Below, piece by piece: positions 1 through 7,753 of a stretch of DNA of 37,311 bases. The notes beneath the pieces are model-generated. The model was not told the DNA's origin. It worked only from the letters and a program-made list of their open reading frames with translations, and did not search any database. The stretch's first letter is position 1. Each line of letters opens with the position of its first letter. A program made the translations under genes and the position numbers. Source of the stretch: CAYWNA01 sp964459305. GTDB taxonomy: Bacteria > Planctomycetota > Planctomycetia > Pirellulales > Pirellulaceae. The stretch is taken from positions 1 to 37,311 of the forward strand of contig CAYWNA010000117.1 of assembly GCA_964459305.1 (NCBI GenBank), written 5' to 3'.

Positions 1-118
1 CAGCCTGTCGCATCTTGAAGGCAAACCACCCCAGCCCCACGCTCAACAACACGACGACGACCAGCAGCGTCCGCAAGCTGAATCGAAATCGGCGTTTGGG
101 GTTAGTTGTTTGGGTCAT
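1..118 (-). CDS. Planctomycete leader-type small membrane protein, partial
   Basis: The open frame starts at ATG 118-116 and runs off the left edge of the window, so only the N-terminal 39 residues are visible. They read as a short basic segment (MTQTTNPKRRFRF) followed by SLRTLLVVVLLSVGLGWFAF, one membrane-anchor helix, and then KMRQA. This RFSLRTLL-hydrophobic arrangement is, from knowledge of the group, a very common N-terminus of otherwise unrelated hypothetical proteins in Planctomycetes, often followed by leucine-rich-repeat or unknown domains. The C-terminal domain lies outside the window, so no function can be given. It lies 26 bases downstream of the gene ending at 145, on the same strand, and the two may be co-transcribed. 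No clear ribosome binding site precedes the ATG. Confidence 0.7.
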   Translation of the reverse strand, partial: MTQTTNPKRRFRFSLRTLLVVVVLLSVGLGWFAFKMRQA

Positions 119-144
119 GGTTGGGGTTTGGGGTCGATGGGGAT

Positions 145-621
145 TTACCATTCTTGCCTCCACACGAATGCAACCAAAACGCAAGCTGCACACACAAGTG
201 AAAGCACTACAAACCATGACCGCAGACTGCGTTGAAGGCGAAATATTCGAGGATTCGCAGCGTATCGAATAAGGGTAGCCAAAACGACCCCTGATGCACC
301 ACCGAGCCATGCGCCCACAATCAGGTATGCCTGTGCAGGTGGAGTTCGGGCAACCGGGTCAAAGACCAGACCACCGACAAATAGCCCAACGAAAGCGGTC
401 AGGATTCCGACACCCAGATTGGTCCGCGCGAGTTTGGATTCTGGTGGAGCAAGATAGAACGCCAAGCCCGTTATAGGACCGAGCGCAACGGCCAGCAGTG
501 TAAGGGAGAACACCATGACAACCGTGAGCCAAACCATTTCACTCGGAAAAACCATAGCAGCACAGAAGAGCACCACCATCAACACAACCACGAACGGCGC
601 GCGTATCGAATATCGAAACAT
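145..621 (-). CDS. Hypothetical polytopic membrane protein
   Basis: A 158-residue protein that I do not recognise. It is mostly hydrophobic, with about four predicted membrane helices: two near residues 8-55, one near 70-112 that may be split, and one near 136-153. A loop with charged and Pro residues (around LAPPESKLART) separates the helices. The start MFRYSIRAPFVVVLMVV is a basic N-terminus running straight into a helix, similar in style to planctomycete leader proteins. It precedes the partial gene at 1-118 on the same strand with a short gap, so a two-gene unit is likely. There are no catalytic motifs. It is probably real because it is long, uninterrupted and has a coherent membrane topology, but its role is unknown. 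Confidence 0.6.
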   Translation of the reverse strand: MFRYSIRAPFVVVLMVVLFCAAMVFPSEMVWLTVVMVFSLTLLAVALGPITGLAFYLAPPESKLARTNLGVGILTAFVGLFVGGLVFDPVARTPPAQAYLIVGAWLGGASGVVLATLIRYAANPRIFRLQRSLRSWFVVLSLVCAACVLVAFVWRQEW

Positions 622-747
622 GGCGAGCCTCCGATTAGTCGGGCGACTTCTGCCCAGTGTTCCAGAGAAACACCCTTCACCATATACCCATTACTGGTGT
701 CGGGTCAAGCGATTTCGCCTAGCTGGACAAACCCCACCAGCGCACAC

Positions 748-783
748 AAAAGCCCCGACGGGATAAACAGCACCCATCGGGGC
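748..783 (-). terminator. Intrinsic terminator after the decayed minus-strand gene
   Basis: Read on the minus strand, a perfect 7-bp stem (GCCCCGA with TCGGGGC) encloses a further GGG/CCC pairing and is followed by TTTTGTGTG. This is a normal rho-independent terminator layout. It lies about 20 bases after the last stop of the decayed gene at 804-1217, which supports that region having once been a working transcription unit. Confidence 0.6.
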
Positions 784-803
784 AACGTGCATTCCGAGCC
801 ACC

Positions 804-1217
804 CTATCCAAGCAACGTATCAATAGCCTCAATTTGTTTCTGTAATGCTTCTCACTTGGCGAGCAGCACAGATTTCAAATCATCACCCCCGGTCGGCTTT
901 GCGGCAACCTTTTTTTGGCCTTCCTGCTTTCTCCCCCGTGGCTTTCTTTCCCGAACTGAGGTAAGCCTTCCCGCACTTCGGACACGTGGAATCGCTACCG
1001 TTTCAGTGGTCGGCGCTGGGTCGGGTGCCAAGCCCAGTTTTCGTCGGGCCAGGGCTGTTTCTGCTGCCTCTTGTTGGTCTTCGCCTCTGATTGGTTCCCC
1101 ATCATCGCCCAATAATATTTGCTTCTCGCCCTGGACGGTGGCATACCAGCATTTGTCAAATTCTCGATACCAAGCGCATCCTTTCTGTGTCCTTCTGGTT
1201 TATCGCTTTTGTGTCAT
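804..1217 (-). pseudogene. Decayed small gene with DNA-binding/zinc-motif look
   Basis: Several open segments on the minus strand share one reading register but are broken. A possible ATG (1217-1215) behind an AGGGAG-like site gives MTQKR and then a TAA. The frame continues as GCAWYREFDKCWYATVQGEK, which resembles the N-terminal arm domain of planctomycete tyrosine recombinases, followed by a charged helical stretch ending near ARRKLGLAPDPAP. The middle makes sense only in another frame, where it reads STCPKCGKAYLSSGKK, a two-Cys zinc knuckle, then a basic GRPKK segment. A run of seven A's lies where the frame would return. The tail LKSVLLAK is cut by a TGA, and the same frame continues EALQKQIEAIDTLLG to a TAG at 806-804. 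I infer a pseudogene with two nonsense changes and a pair of compensating frameshifts. Sequencing errors are an alternative. The ATG lies inside a repeated motif and may not be the original start. Confidence 0.5.
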
Positions 1218-1473
1218 CAAAATTCTCCCTTTCGTGTGCGGGGCGTTGCTGCGCCCCTGTTGTTGAGGGTGACAGAAATGGGAAAATAGCAGGCGAGAGG
1301 TTTTACCTATCGTGTCACCCACGGGGGCAACGATGGGCGCTGCAACGCCCGCTCCCATGGGCTTTTCCCTGCGCAGACCAAACCCGCAAACGAGAAGGGG
1401 GTTTCAATGGCAAGAGATGCCAGAAGCATGGTTCTACCTTCGTGTCATTTGCTAGGGTGGTGCTGCAACACCA
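1211..1473 (-). repeat. Three degenerate stem-loop repeat units
   Basis: Read on the minus strand, three units each contain a short hairpin, a spacer and the motif RTGACAC. Unit 1 has its hairpin at 1240-1257 (6-bp stem GGGGCG, loop CAGCAA), spacer 22, and ATGACAC at 1217-1211. Unit 2 has its hairpin at 1335-1350 (5-bp stem GGGCG, loop TTGCAG), spacer 16, and GTGACAC at 1318-1312. Unit 3 has its hairpin at 1458-1473 (5-bp stem TGGTG, loop TTGCAG), spacer 9, and ATGACAC at 1448-1442. After RTGACAC, units 2 and 3 continue almost identically (GATAGGTAAAACC against GAAGGTAGAACC), and unit 1 is a looser match. The stems differ in sequence but keep pairing, which points to a conserved structure. 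Confidence 0.45.
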
Positions 1474-1622
1474 TTGTTCCCGGCAGATTAGTGCAAGTGA
1501 TAAGTGCAACCGTCTTTTTCGTTGCCTTGTTTCACTCGCTACAGGTGCAAGTCTATGCAGGGGTTAGGAATGGTCAAGACGAGCGCCCCAATATCATCTT
1601 CATCATGGCCGATGACAAGTAA
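1407..1622 (+). pseudogene. Sulfatase N-terminal fragment
   Basis: The frame starts at ATG 1407 after a G-rich ribosome binding site (GAAGGGGG). It has a long basic N-region, a hydrophobic signal segment (VISATVFFVALF) and then ERPNIIFIMADDK, followed at once by TAA and TAG. The RPNIIFIMADD string is the first beta-strand of S1-family sulfatases, where the paired Asp residues bind the active-site calcium. A normal family member continues for 400 or more residues with the C-x-P-x-R formylglycine site, and none of that follows here. I found no resumption of the sulfatase fold in any frame up to about 3100. It is best read as the stump of a deleted secreted sulfatase. It could still be transcribed, but a catalytic product is ruled out. 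Confidence 0.65.
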
Positions 1623-3094
1623 TAGTGCTTGACCGGAAAGGCGGTAGAATGCGAAGAAAACAGCGTTTTGGCTGGATCTTCGGGGCTCAGTGGAATTGCC
1701 GCAACTACGTCAGACTGCCTGCAATTCAGTGCGATTAACTACACTTTGCTACAGCAGCCTAACCGGCCACGACCTTGTTCGGCTATCGGAACGCAGGCGG
1801 ATACTCCAGTGCGTGCAAGGTCGTCAACGAGTCCAACCCAGGCGGAGGCGGCCTGACCGGGCAAAGCAGATGCACCTTCGAGATCGGTCACGCGCACGAC
1901 AAATCGCGTTTGTCATCGTTTCGAGTGCTCGCCACTGGACCCCGCGAGTAGGATTCGGGACAGATCGCAAGGCGCACAGGTCTGTCAGACCCAAGTGCGC
2001 AACGGACTCGTCAAAAATCGCCTGGGTGTCCGCCACGCGTCCGCCGCCACGCGCGCCGTGACGCCGCCAATTCCGGGTGGATTCCGCGCGAGTTCCAGCC
2101 CATGACGGGTCGAAACGTTCGCGCAGCGGCATTGCTCGGAATGACCGCTGAGTTGTCGACATGTGAGCTCAGGGAGAAACCGCTTGCCCGCCAAGGACAC
2201 GCCTCCTGTGTCCTGGACTGTGCCATCTGGGGGCGTTGGTCGCGATCGCCTGACGCAGCGTGGCCCGTTCTCCTTTGTCGTCTTTTCGACTGCGCGCCGC
2301 GATTACATCGAGTAGCATCGAGCGGCGTTGGATCGACTCACCCCGCCTCCCAAAACGATTGCTCCGACCAGTTGATTAAGAGTCAATAACTGAGCTGCGA
2401 ATTCATCGAGAAAAATGCAACCCTTTGCGTCATTGGCACGGTTGGTGGCACCGTATTTCATGACCAGACGAGACGTTTGCCAGGAACCGCCGGCCCCCGA
2501 CGGAAAACCTCCCCGAGGCATCGGTACACACGAGTCTCTGTGTTCGTTGCTGTGATAGTGTACCGCCGGCGTGGATTTCGGGATTGGTGGCATTCTACGG
2601 ACGGTCCTCGGCGCGCTGGGCAATGCACGACTTCCGCCGCAGTCCCGTTTACAGCGGTTTCGATGCCTGTACGGGTTGCCCCGTTTAGAAAGCGGAGAGG
2701 ACGGGATTGTCTGGTGACTTGCTCGCTGCGATTCGCCGTTTGCAGCAACAACAGTTTGAATCGAGACTTACGACCTGTTGCCAACGCTGTCGATTCTACG
2801 CAAACATGCCAGTTTGGCAAGTTCGAGCGCTACAAAAACGCTACAAAGCGAATGCAACAGGCCAGCGACTGCCTTACAATGCGCCAGCTTCAACACACAA
2901 TTGGGATGACAACTTTTTGAGACCCCACTGGGCCGCAACGAACCCGGAGAGAACGGCTGTTCACAGGCCACCTTCTATCGATCTGCAAATCGCGCCCCAA
3001 ATCTGGCCATGATCCCGATCTCCTGAGTCATCCGGCACGGGATCCGCCACTGATATGGGCCCTGACGGTTACTGTGCAACTAACCTTCAAGACT
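1623..3094. other. Gene-poor stretch, no convincing CDS
   Basis: All six frames give only short open stretches with unnatural residue composition (Arg-, Cys- and Ser-rich) and no recognisable motif or leader. There is no obvious continuation of the truncated sulfatase and no transposase. The only things I could pick out are a short tRNA-3'-end-like string (2692-2708) and a doubled CGCTACAAA near 2828-2848. It is probably eroded sequence left by gene loss. Confidence 0.5.
2692..2708 (-). other. Possible tRNA-Ser 3'-end fragment (att-like)
   Basis: Read on the minus strand, the 17 bases AATCCCGTCCTCTCCGC match the usual 3' end of a bacterial tRNA-Ser: the last bases of the T-loop, the 3' side of the T-stem, and the CCTCTCC acceptor strand. 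The similarity stops inside the T-loop and no tRNA body follows. Integrases often recombine at such tRNA 3' ends and leave this kind of short copy. Because the match is short, chance is quite possible. Confidence 0.25.
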
Positions 3095-3183
3095 GTGAAC
3101 TGCTTCACAAAGTGAAGCGACCAACGGGAGCGGACCATACATTTTCGAGCGGTAGCTCGTATTTGACTGGCGGCCCTGCCGCC
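3095..3183 (+). promoter_or_regulatory. Structured leader before the GH-A operon
   Basis: Four small inverted repeats lie in the 105 bases before the start at 3200. GTGAA/TTCAC (3095-3108) competes with the perfect 7-bp hairpin GCTTCAC-AAA-GTGAAGC (3102-3118), because both use the middle TTCAC. A 5-bp hairpin CGAGC-GGTA-GCTCG lies at 3146-3159, and a 6-bp hairpin GGCGGC-CCT-GCCGCC at 3169-3183. The first pair could be an operator or a switch-like RNA element. I could not place a clear -35/-10 pair. Confidence 0.3.
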
Positions 3184-3199
3184 CTGTGAGATATTGCAG

Positions 3200-5188
3200 A
3201 TGACTTACCTTTCGCCTTCGCATCATCGCTGCGCCTGGCTCGCCATGATTCTCGGACTGGCACCCATGGCGTACATGGACGTCACGGCCGGGGCGGAGGC
3301 TACCGCCGCAGGATCTGCTCAGTCCATCATTTACCGGTCCGATTTCGGCAGCGATGTCAGCGGTTTTCGGCAGATCTACCGCTACTACGGCAATGCTGCT
3401 CTGTCTCTTGACAACGACAGGAATTCTCGGCCGGGGAAGCCCTCATTAAGAGTCGATTTCCAGGAGAAGACGAAAACGATGATCGGCATTGTGGTCAATA
3501 CAAAGCCTAGTCAGCGGTTTCGGTTGAGTTTGGCCGGCTGTGCGGATCTGGAACAGTGCGGCCAGATCAGCGTCTGCGCCAAGTGTGTCGAAGTCGGCGG
3601 AACACGTGATACCTGGATCGGCCTGGGGATGTTCCCTCAAGGGCTTGAATTCGAGAACTTCACCAGTCAACCATTCGAAGTGGCCCCATTCGCCTCGCAG
3701 ATTCAGGTTTTTCTTTTCGCCACGGACGTCGTGGGCAAACTGTGGATCGCCGATGTAGTCTTAGAACCCTTCGAGATGCCACCGGAGACCGAGGCAAAGC
3801 TGCGCGCCAGTGGTCCTACTCGTTGGGGCGTCTGCGACGCATTGGCGACAGGATACCACCAACCACACGACGCCACGATTTCTGACACATGCGCCAAGCT
3901 GATGTCCGTTGCGGGCGCCACCTCGGATCGCATCGCATGTTGGTGGGGCAGCCGCGACCAGATGGAAAACGACATCAATCAGGGCCGGGGCTGGGTAGTC
4001 GTCGACCGGCGAGGTGACCAGTACGATTTTTCGGAACTCGACGAGCGAATCGAACTTCTGGCCCATTATGGCCTCCAACCCGGACCGGTCACGATTCATG
4101 GCACACCGGTCTGGGCCAGTGGCAAGACGAGCAAGGATCTTCCCGGCGAGGCCAATCTGAATTGGCGGGCTCGGCGGCGACCGTTCTTCCCGCCCGGCGA
4201 CTGGTCCGACTACGAGGACTTCGTGTTCGCCTTGGTTACTCGCTTCAAGGATCGCGTTCGGATCTGGGAGGTGATGAACGAGCCCAACATTCCGGACTCG
4301 GGCCTACAGGGTGGCTACCGCACGTATATGAAGTATCTGCGTCACTTCTACCGAGCGGCCAAGCGAGCGGACGATCAATGCACGGTTCTTTGTGCCCGCG
4401 TGGGGCCAGACTGGCTCGAGTCGATGTTCGAGGACGACCGGACGATCGCCGACTGCTTTGACGGACTGGTCTCCCACCCGTATACGGACAGCGGGACGCG
4501 AAGTTTCGCGAAGGTCCGAGATCTCCAATTGAGGATGGCCGCGGCCGGCTACATCAAACCGATCCACGTCACGGAAGTGGGCTTCTTTGGTGGCAAGTGG
4601 CAAGACTCGCGGCCGGGCGACGCAATCCAGGCGGAGATGGCCGCCAAACTGCATTCCGGGCTGCCGTGGATGGCTCGGGTGAGCGACAACGTAACCTGGT
4701 GGACGGCGGCATTTCCCTCCTACGCCCACGGGCTGCTGCGCGATGAGGGCCTTGCGGTGCGACCGCTGGAACAGTACTGGGCCTTCGGTGAGGTCACCGG
4801 CCGGCTGTCAAAGCGAGGCGGTCCGGTCAAAGCGAGTGTTCAGCTGCCCTTAGAGGAAATCAATGTCGGCCGGTCTGTCAAGATCCGGCTCACGGCGGTG
4901 AACGCTTCCGATCGCCCCCAACGGGTCCGATTCTGGCCCGTCGGTTTTGTCAGCGCCCTCGGAGTCACCCTCAAAGACATCCGTGCAGCCGAATGGCAAG
5001 GAACGCTTGCTCCCGGAGCAGAGCACTCGACCACTCTCACGCTACGTCCCGGCACGAACGCGGCCGACGTTCGTTTCCCAATTGGTTTGGCAGTTCTCAA
5101 TTCCGCAGCCAACGCTCTGGCCTTCGAGGACATACGAGTGGAGACGCCCGACCGGGACGGAGAACCGCACGAGGAGAAAGGAAGATGA
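3200..5188 (+). CDS. Secreted clan GH-A glycoside hydrolase (GH39/GH5-like)
   Basis: A 662-residue secreted retaining glycosidase. Residues 1 to about 33 form a signal peptide. Residues 45-200 form a beta-sandwich resembling a carbohydrate-binding module (IIYRSDFGSDVSGF onward). Residues 205-535 form a TIM barrel. The clan GH-A catalytic pair is visible: acid/base E361 in VMNEPN and nucleophile E459 in HVTEVG. A C-terminal beta-domain (about 540-640) resembles the small sandwich found in GH39 and related enzymes. The substrate cannot be read from the sequence. I chose ATG 3200; an in-frame TTG at 3194 is possible but weaker. The stop overlaps the next ATG (ATGA at 5185-5188), so the two genes are translationally coupled. 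The neighbours suggest a role in cutting a complex plant or algal polysaccharide outside the cytoplasm. Confidence 0.85.
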   Translation: MTYLSPSHHRCAWLAMILGLAPMAYMDVTAGAEATAAGSAQSIIYRSDFGSDVSGFRQIYRYYGNAALSLDNDRNSRPGKPSLRVDFQEKTKTMIGIVVNTKPSQRFRLSLAGCADLEQCGQISVCAKCVEVGGTRDTWIGLGMFPQGLEFENFTSQPFEVAPFASQIQVFLFATDVVGKLWIADVVLEPFEMPPETEAKLRASGPTRWGVCDALATGYHQPHDATISDTCAKLMSVAGATSDRIACWWGSRDQMENDINQGRGWVVVDRRGDQYDFSELDERIELLAHYGLQPGPVTIHGTPVWASGKTSKDLPGEANLNWRARRRPFFPPGDWSDYEDFVFALVTRFKDRVRIWEVMNEPNIPDSGLQGGYRTYMKYLRHFYRAAKRADDQCTVLCARVGPDWLESMFEDDRTIADCFDGLVSHPYTDSGTRSFAKVRDLQLRMAAAGYIKPIHVTEVGFFGGKWQDSRPGDAIQAEMAAKLHSGLPWMARVSDNVTWWTAAFPSYAHGLLRDEGLAVRPLEQYWAFGEVTGRLSKRGGPVKASVQLPLEEINVGRSVKIRLTAVNASDRPQRVRFWPVGFVSALGVTLKDIRAAEWQGTLAPGAEHSTTLTLRPGTNAADVRFPIGLAVLNSAANALAFEDIRVETPDRDGEPHEEKGR

Positions 5189-6303
5189 TCGTGTTGGGCC
5201 CACATATGACTATAAATCGATACTTGATCTTCATATTGCTGCCCTTCAGTAGCGTGATCGCAGAAGAACGGGAACCGCTGCTTGCGGACACTCAATTCGC
5301 CGAGGGCTTTGGGGCAGCGTTCATCTACGGCACCAGGTTCACCGGCAACCAGCGGCCGCCGACAGGGCAGGTACTTGCATACCGAAACATCTCGCCGTGG
5401 CAGGTGCACCTGATTCCTGACGGCCCCGTGAGCAAAGTCGGCGTCAAGACGCACCCGTGGGATTTCCAGGAAGGCTATCACAACAGGTTCGTCGACAAAC
5501 GAGGTCGTTTTGTTCGGGAATTGCACACTCATCGGCTGGTCGTCAACCACGTCGTTGAAGAAGACACACCAGAGAAGCTGCAGTTCGCTCAGTACAACAA
5601 CTATGGTTTGGCGAAAGACGCCCCAAACCGCGACACGAAGCTGGTCAAGCGGGTTACCTCGGATCGACGAGGCACATTGCGTCTCTTCTACAACTCGCAG
5701 AACGAGATTCGTAACGCGGCAATTGCCCACTCGGCGAAATGGGCTCGCGACACGTGGCCGCACTTCCTCGTCAACCAGCGCATGCGTCAGCCGATTCGAC
5801 TGCGAGAGGTTGAGTCCATCGATTTCGGCGTTGTTTTTCACGTCGACGCGATGAAGCGGCTCTCCAACTGGCCGAATGCGATTCGAGGCGCCGCGCGGTC
5901 GGGCATGAACCTGAAATTCATGTTCTTCCTCCGCAATCCCGACAACCTCGATCAGAAACTGTTCGCCGGGATGATGCTATTTGCCAGCAACGAAAAGCGA
6001 TACGAGCCACATCTGGGAATTGAGCAACACGGCACAGTCTTCTACCGCGACACGATCACCCGTGATGGTAGACCAATTCCCAGGCTTGGCGAGAGCCACT
6101 CTGTCGAGGTCGATGTCTGTGCACTCGTTGCTGAAGCTCTGCATTTAGGGCGAGAAAAGCAACCAGCCTTGTCTGCGAACGTCGATGACTACGCGATCTA
6201 CAACTTCAGCATCGGCTTCGAAGGCATGGGGCACTGGGAAACAATGGCCGAGATCTCCGATCTGTCGTTAATTGGAACTGCGAGGAATACCATCACACCA
6301 TGA
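5185..6303 (+). CDS. Secreted protein of unknown family
   Basis: A 372-residue protein with a signal peptide (about residues 8-26, ending in SSVIA) and no domain that I recognise. The body is rich in aromatic residues and alternates beta-type segments. Near the end it has YNFSIGFEGMGHWETMAEISDLSLIG, which resembles the closing strands of jelly-roll carbohydrate-active proteins. A concanavalin-like or polysaccharide-lyase-like sandwich is therefore plausible but unproven. The start is set by a strong GAGGAGAAAGGAAG site before ATG 5185 and by the ATGA overlap with the upstream glycosidase. The open frame extends further upstream to 4993, but that part overlaps the glycosidase and has no leader. 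Its own stop overlaps the next gene in the same way, which fixes it as the middle member of a three-gene unit. Confidence 0.75.
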   Translation: MIVLGPHMTINRYLIFILLPFSSVIAEEREPLLADTQFAEGFGAAFIYGTRFTGNQRPPTGQVLAYRNISPWQVHLIPDGPVSKVGVKTHPWDFQEGYHNRFVDKRGRFVRELHTHRLVVNHVVEEDTPEKLQFAQYNNYGLAKDAPNRDTKLVKRVTSDRRGTLRLFYNSQNEIRNAAIAHSAKWARDTWPHFLVNQRMRQPIRLREVESIDFGVVFHVDAMKRLSNWPNAIRGAARSGMNLKFMFFLRNPDNLDQKLFAGMMLFASNEKRYEPHLGIEQHGTVFYRDTITRDGRPIPRLGESHSVEVDVCALVAEALHLGREKQPALSANVDDYAIYNFSIGFEGMGHWETMAEISDLSLIGTARNTITP

Positions 6304-7670
6304 ACCACAACAATTCGAAGCCCCTCACCTCCCGCCGCACAGCCCTTGCCACCGCCGGAGTCGCCATGTTGGGCGTCTCACTCCCATCGCAATCGAAAGC
6401 AGCCGACGGTGCTCGGTCCGCATCCGATCATCGTCTCGACGTCTGCTGTTTCGGCGCGGAGGGCGATGGCGAGACGGATGATACCAAGGCATTTCAAACC
6501 GCGCTCAATCAGGCACATGCCGCCGGCGGGGGCGCCGTCTTCGTTCCTCCGGGGCGATATTTGATTGCGTCGCACCTGATCGTGCCGAGGAACGTGGTAC
6601 TCGAGGGAATCTTCACTGCACCACCGACAGCCCCATGGCAGAATAACGCCACGGGACAGCCAGAACTCGCTGGCAGCGTGCTGCTGGCGGTCGAAGACGC
6701 GGGCAAGTCGGACGGCACTCCCTTCATCCAACTCGACTACAACGCGACGCTGAAGGGACTCGTAGTCTTCTATCCGGAGCAGACTGATACCGACCCGCCC
6801 GTCGCATATCCCTGGACGGTCAGCTCGTCGCTCCAAGGTGCGGACAACTGCTGCATCGTCGATGTGCTACTGATCAATCCGTATCAGGCCGTGGATTTTG
6901 GCGGTCGCCACACCGGCCGGCATTATATCCGTAACCTCTATGGCCAACCGCTGTATCGGGGGCTCTATATCGATCACTGCCTGGACGTGGGGCGAGTGGA
7001 GAACGTTCACTTCTGGCCCTTCTGGAGCGCAAGTGGGGCCGCGGCCGCATTCACTCGCAAGGAGGGCAAGGCGTTCGTCATCGGGCGCACCGACTGGCAG
7101 CATCTGACGGCCTGTTTCTGCATCAGTTACGAAACAGGATTCCAGTTCGTGCGCTGTGCTGGATCAAATCCGTCGTATCAGGGCGGAGGCAATGCCATGA
7201 TCATCGGCGGCGGTGCGGACCTGTGCAATCGCGCCGTGCATGTAGTGGAGTTGCAGGGCCACAGCGGCACGCGTTTCACCAACTCGCAGATCTACGGCGA
7301 CATCATCGTCGAGTCCTCCAATCACGGCCCGCTCCAGTTCAGCGTCTGCGGCCTGTTCGGCAGCGTGTATGGCAGCCACGGTGTCGGCCTCGCCCGTATC
7401 GAGGGCGGCGGCAAGGTCAGCTTTGCCGACTGCCACATCCATTGCATCGACCCTCGCAACACGGCCCACCCGCTCATTCACGCCGAAGCAGGTCGCCTAC
7501 AAGTGCGTGGCTGCGAATTCCTTGATGGCCACGCACCCCGCGACCACGTTGTGCTGGATGAAGGCGTCGTCTACGCCAGCATCAGCGATAACACCTCGCG
7601 ATCCCCCTTCACCGTCATCAATAAGGCGAAAGGCAAATCCGTCATTCGGGACAATTTGAGTGAAGCATGA
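6300..7670 (+). CDS. Right-handed beta-helix protein (pectate lyase 3 / RHGA-epimerase superfamily)
   Basis: A 456-residue protein with a twin-arginine leader (SRRTALATAGVAMLG) cleaved near residue 34, so it is probably exported folded. Residues 45-110 carry the N-terminal signature of the rhamnogalacturonase/epimerase beta-helix superfamily (CCFGAEGDGETDDTKAFQTA, then GGAVFVPPGRYLI). The rest consists of repeated short strands rich in N, G and H, as expected for helix rungs. Family members include polygalacturonases, rhamnogalacturonan hydrolases and phage depolymerases, so the exact activity is open. ATG 6300 overlaps the preceding stop (ATGA). It ends the plus-strand operon and converges on the minus-strand run after an 83-base gap. 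Confidence 0.8.
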   Translation: MNHNNSKPLTSRRTALATAGVAMLGVSLPSQSKAADGARSASDHRLDVCCFGAEGDGETDDTKAFQTALNQAHAAGGGAVFVPPGRYLIASHLIVPRNVVLEGIFTAPPTAPWQNNATGQPELAGSVLLAVEDAGKSDGTPFIQLDYNATLKGLVVFYPEQTDTDPPVAYPWTVSSSLQGADNCCIVDVLLINPYQAVDFGGRHTGRHYIRNLYGQPLYRGLYIDHCLDVGRVENVHFWPFWSASGAAAAFTRKEGKAFVIGRTDWQHLTACFCISYETGFQFVRCAGSNPSYQGGGNAMIIGGGADLCNRAVHVVELQGHSGTRFTNSQIYGDIIVESSNHGPLQFSVCGLFGSVYGSHGVGLARIEGGGKVSFADCHIHCIDPRNTAHPLIHAEAGRLQVRGCEFLDGHAPRDHVVLDEGVVYASISDNTSRSPFTVINKAKGKSVIRDNLSEA

Positions 7671-7753
7671 GAACAACAAGTGGTGGGCGAAGGCAACGAG
7701 AAGTAAACATGGTTTTGCGCTCGTGCTCTAGGTAGTCTTCTCGTGATGCCGGG

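Noticed and set aside
1985..2226. Minus-strand frames suggesting a decayed planctomycete cytochrome or DUF1588-type C-terminus
   Set aside because: No CxxCH haem motif or consistent frame could be found, and the resemblance was only to short scattered strings.
4840..5841. Minus-strand open frame of 333 codons across the GH-A and unknown-protein genes
   Set aside because: It spans two coupled sense genes and their overlap and shows no domain, so it is a shadow.
7696..7744. Inverted repeat ACGAGAAG/CTTCTCGT between the two convergent genes as a bidirectional terminator
   Set aside because: It has only 8 pairs with a 33-base loop and no T-run on either side, so it is too weak to call.
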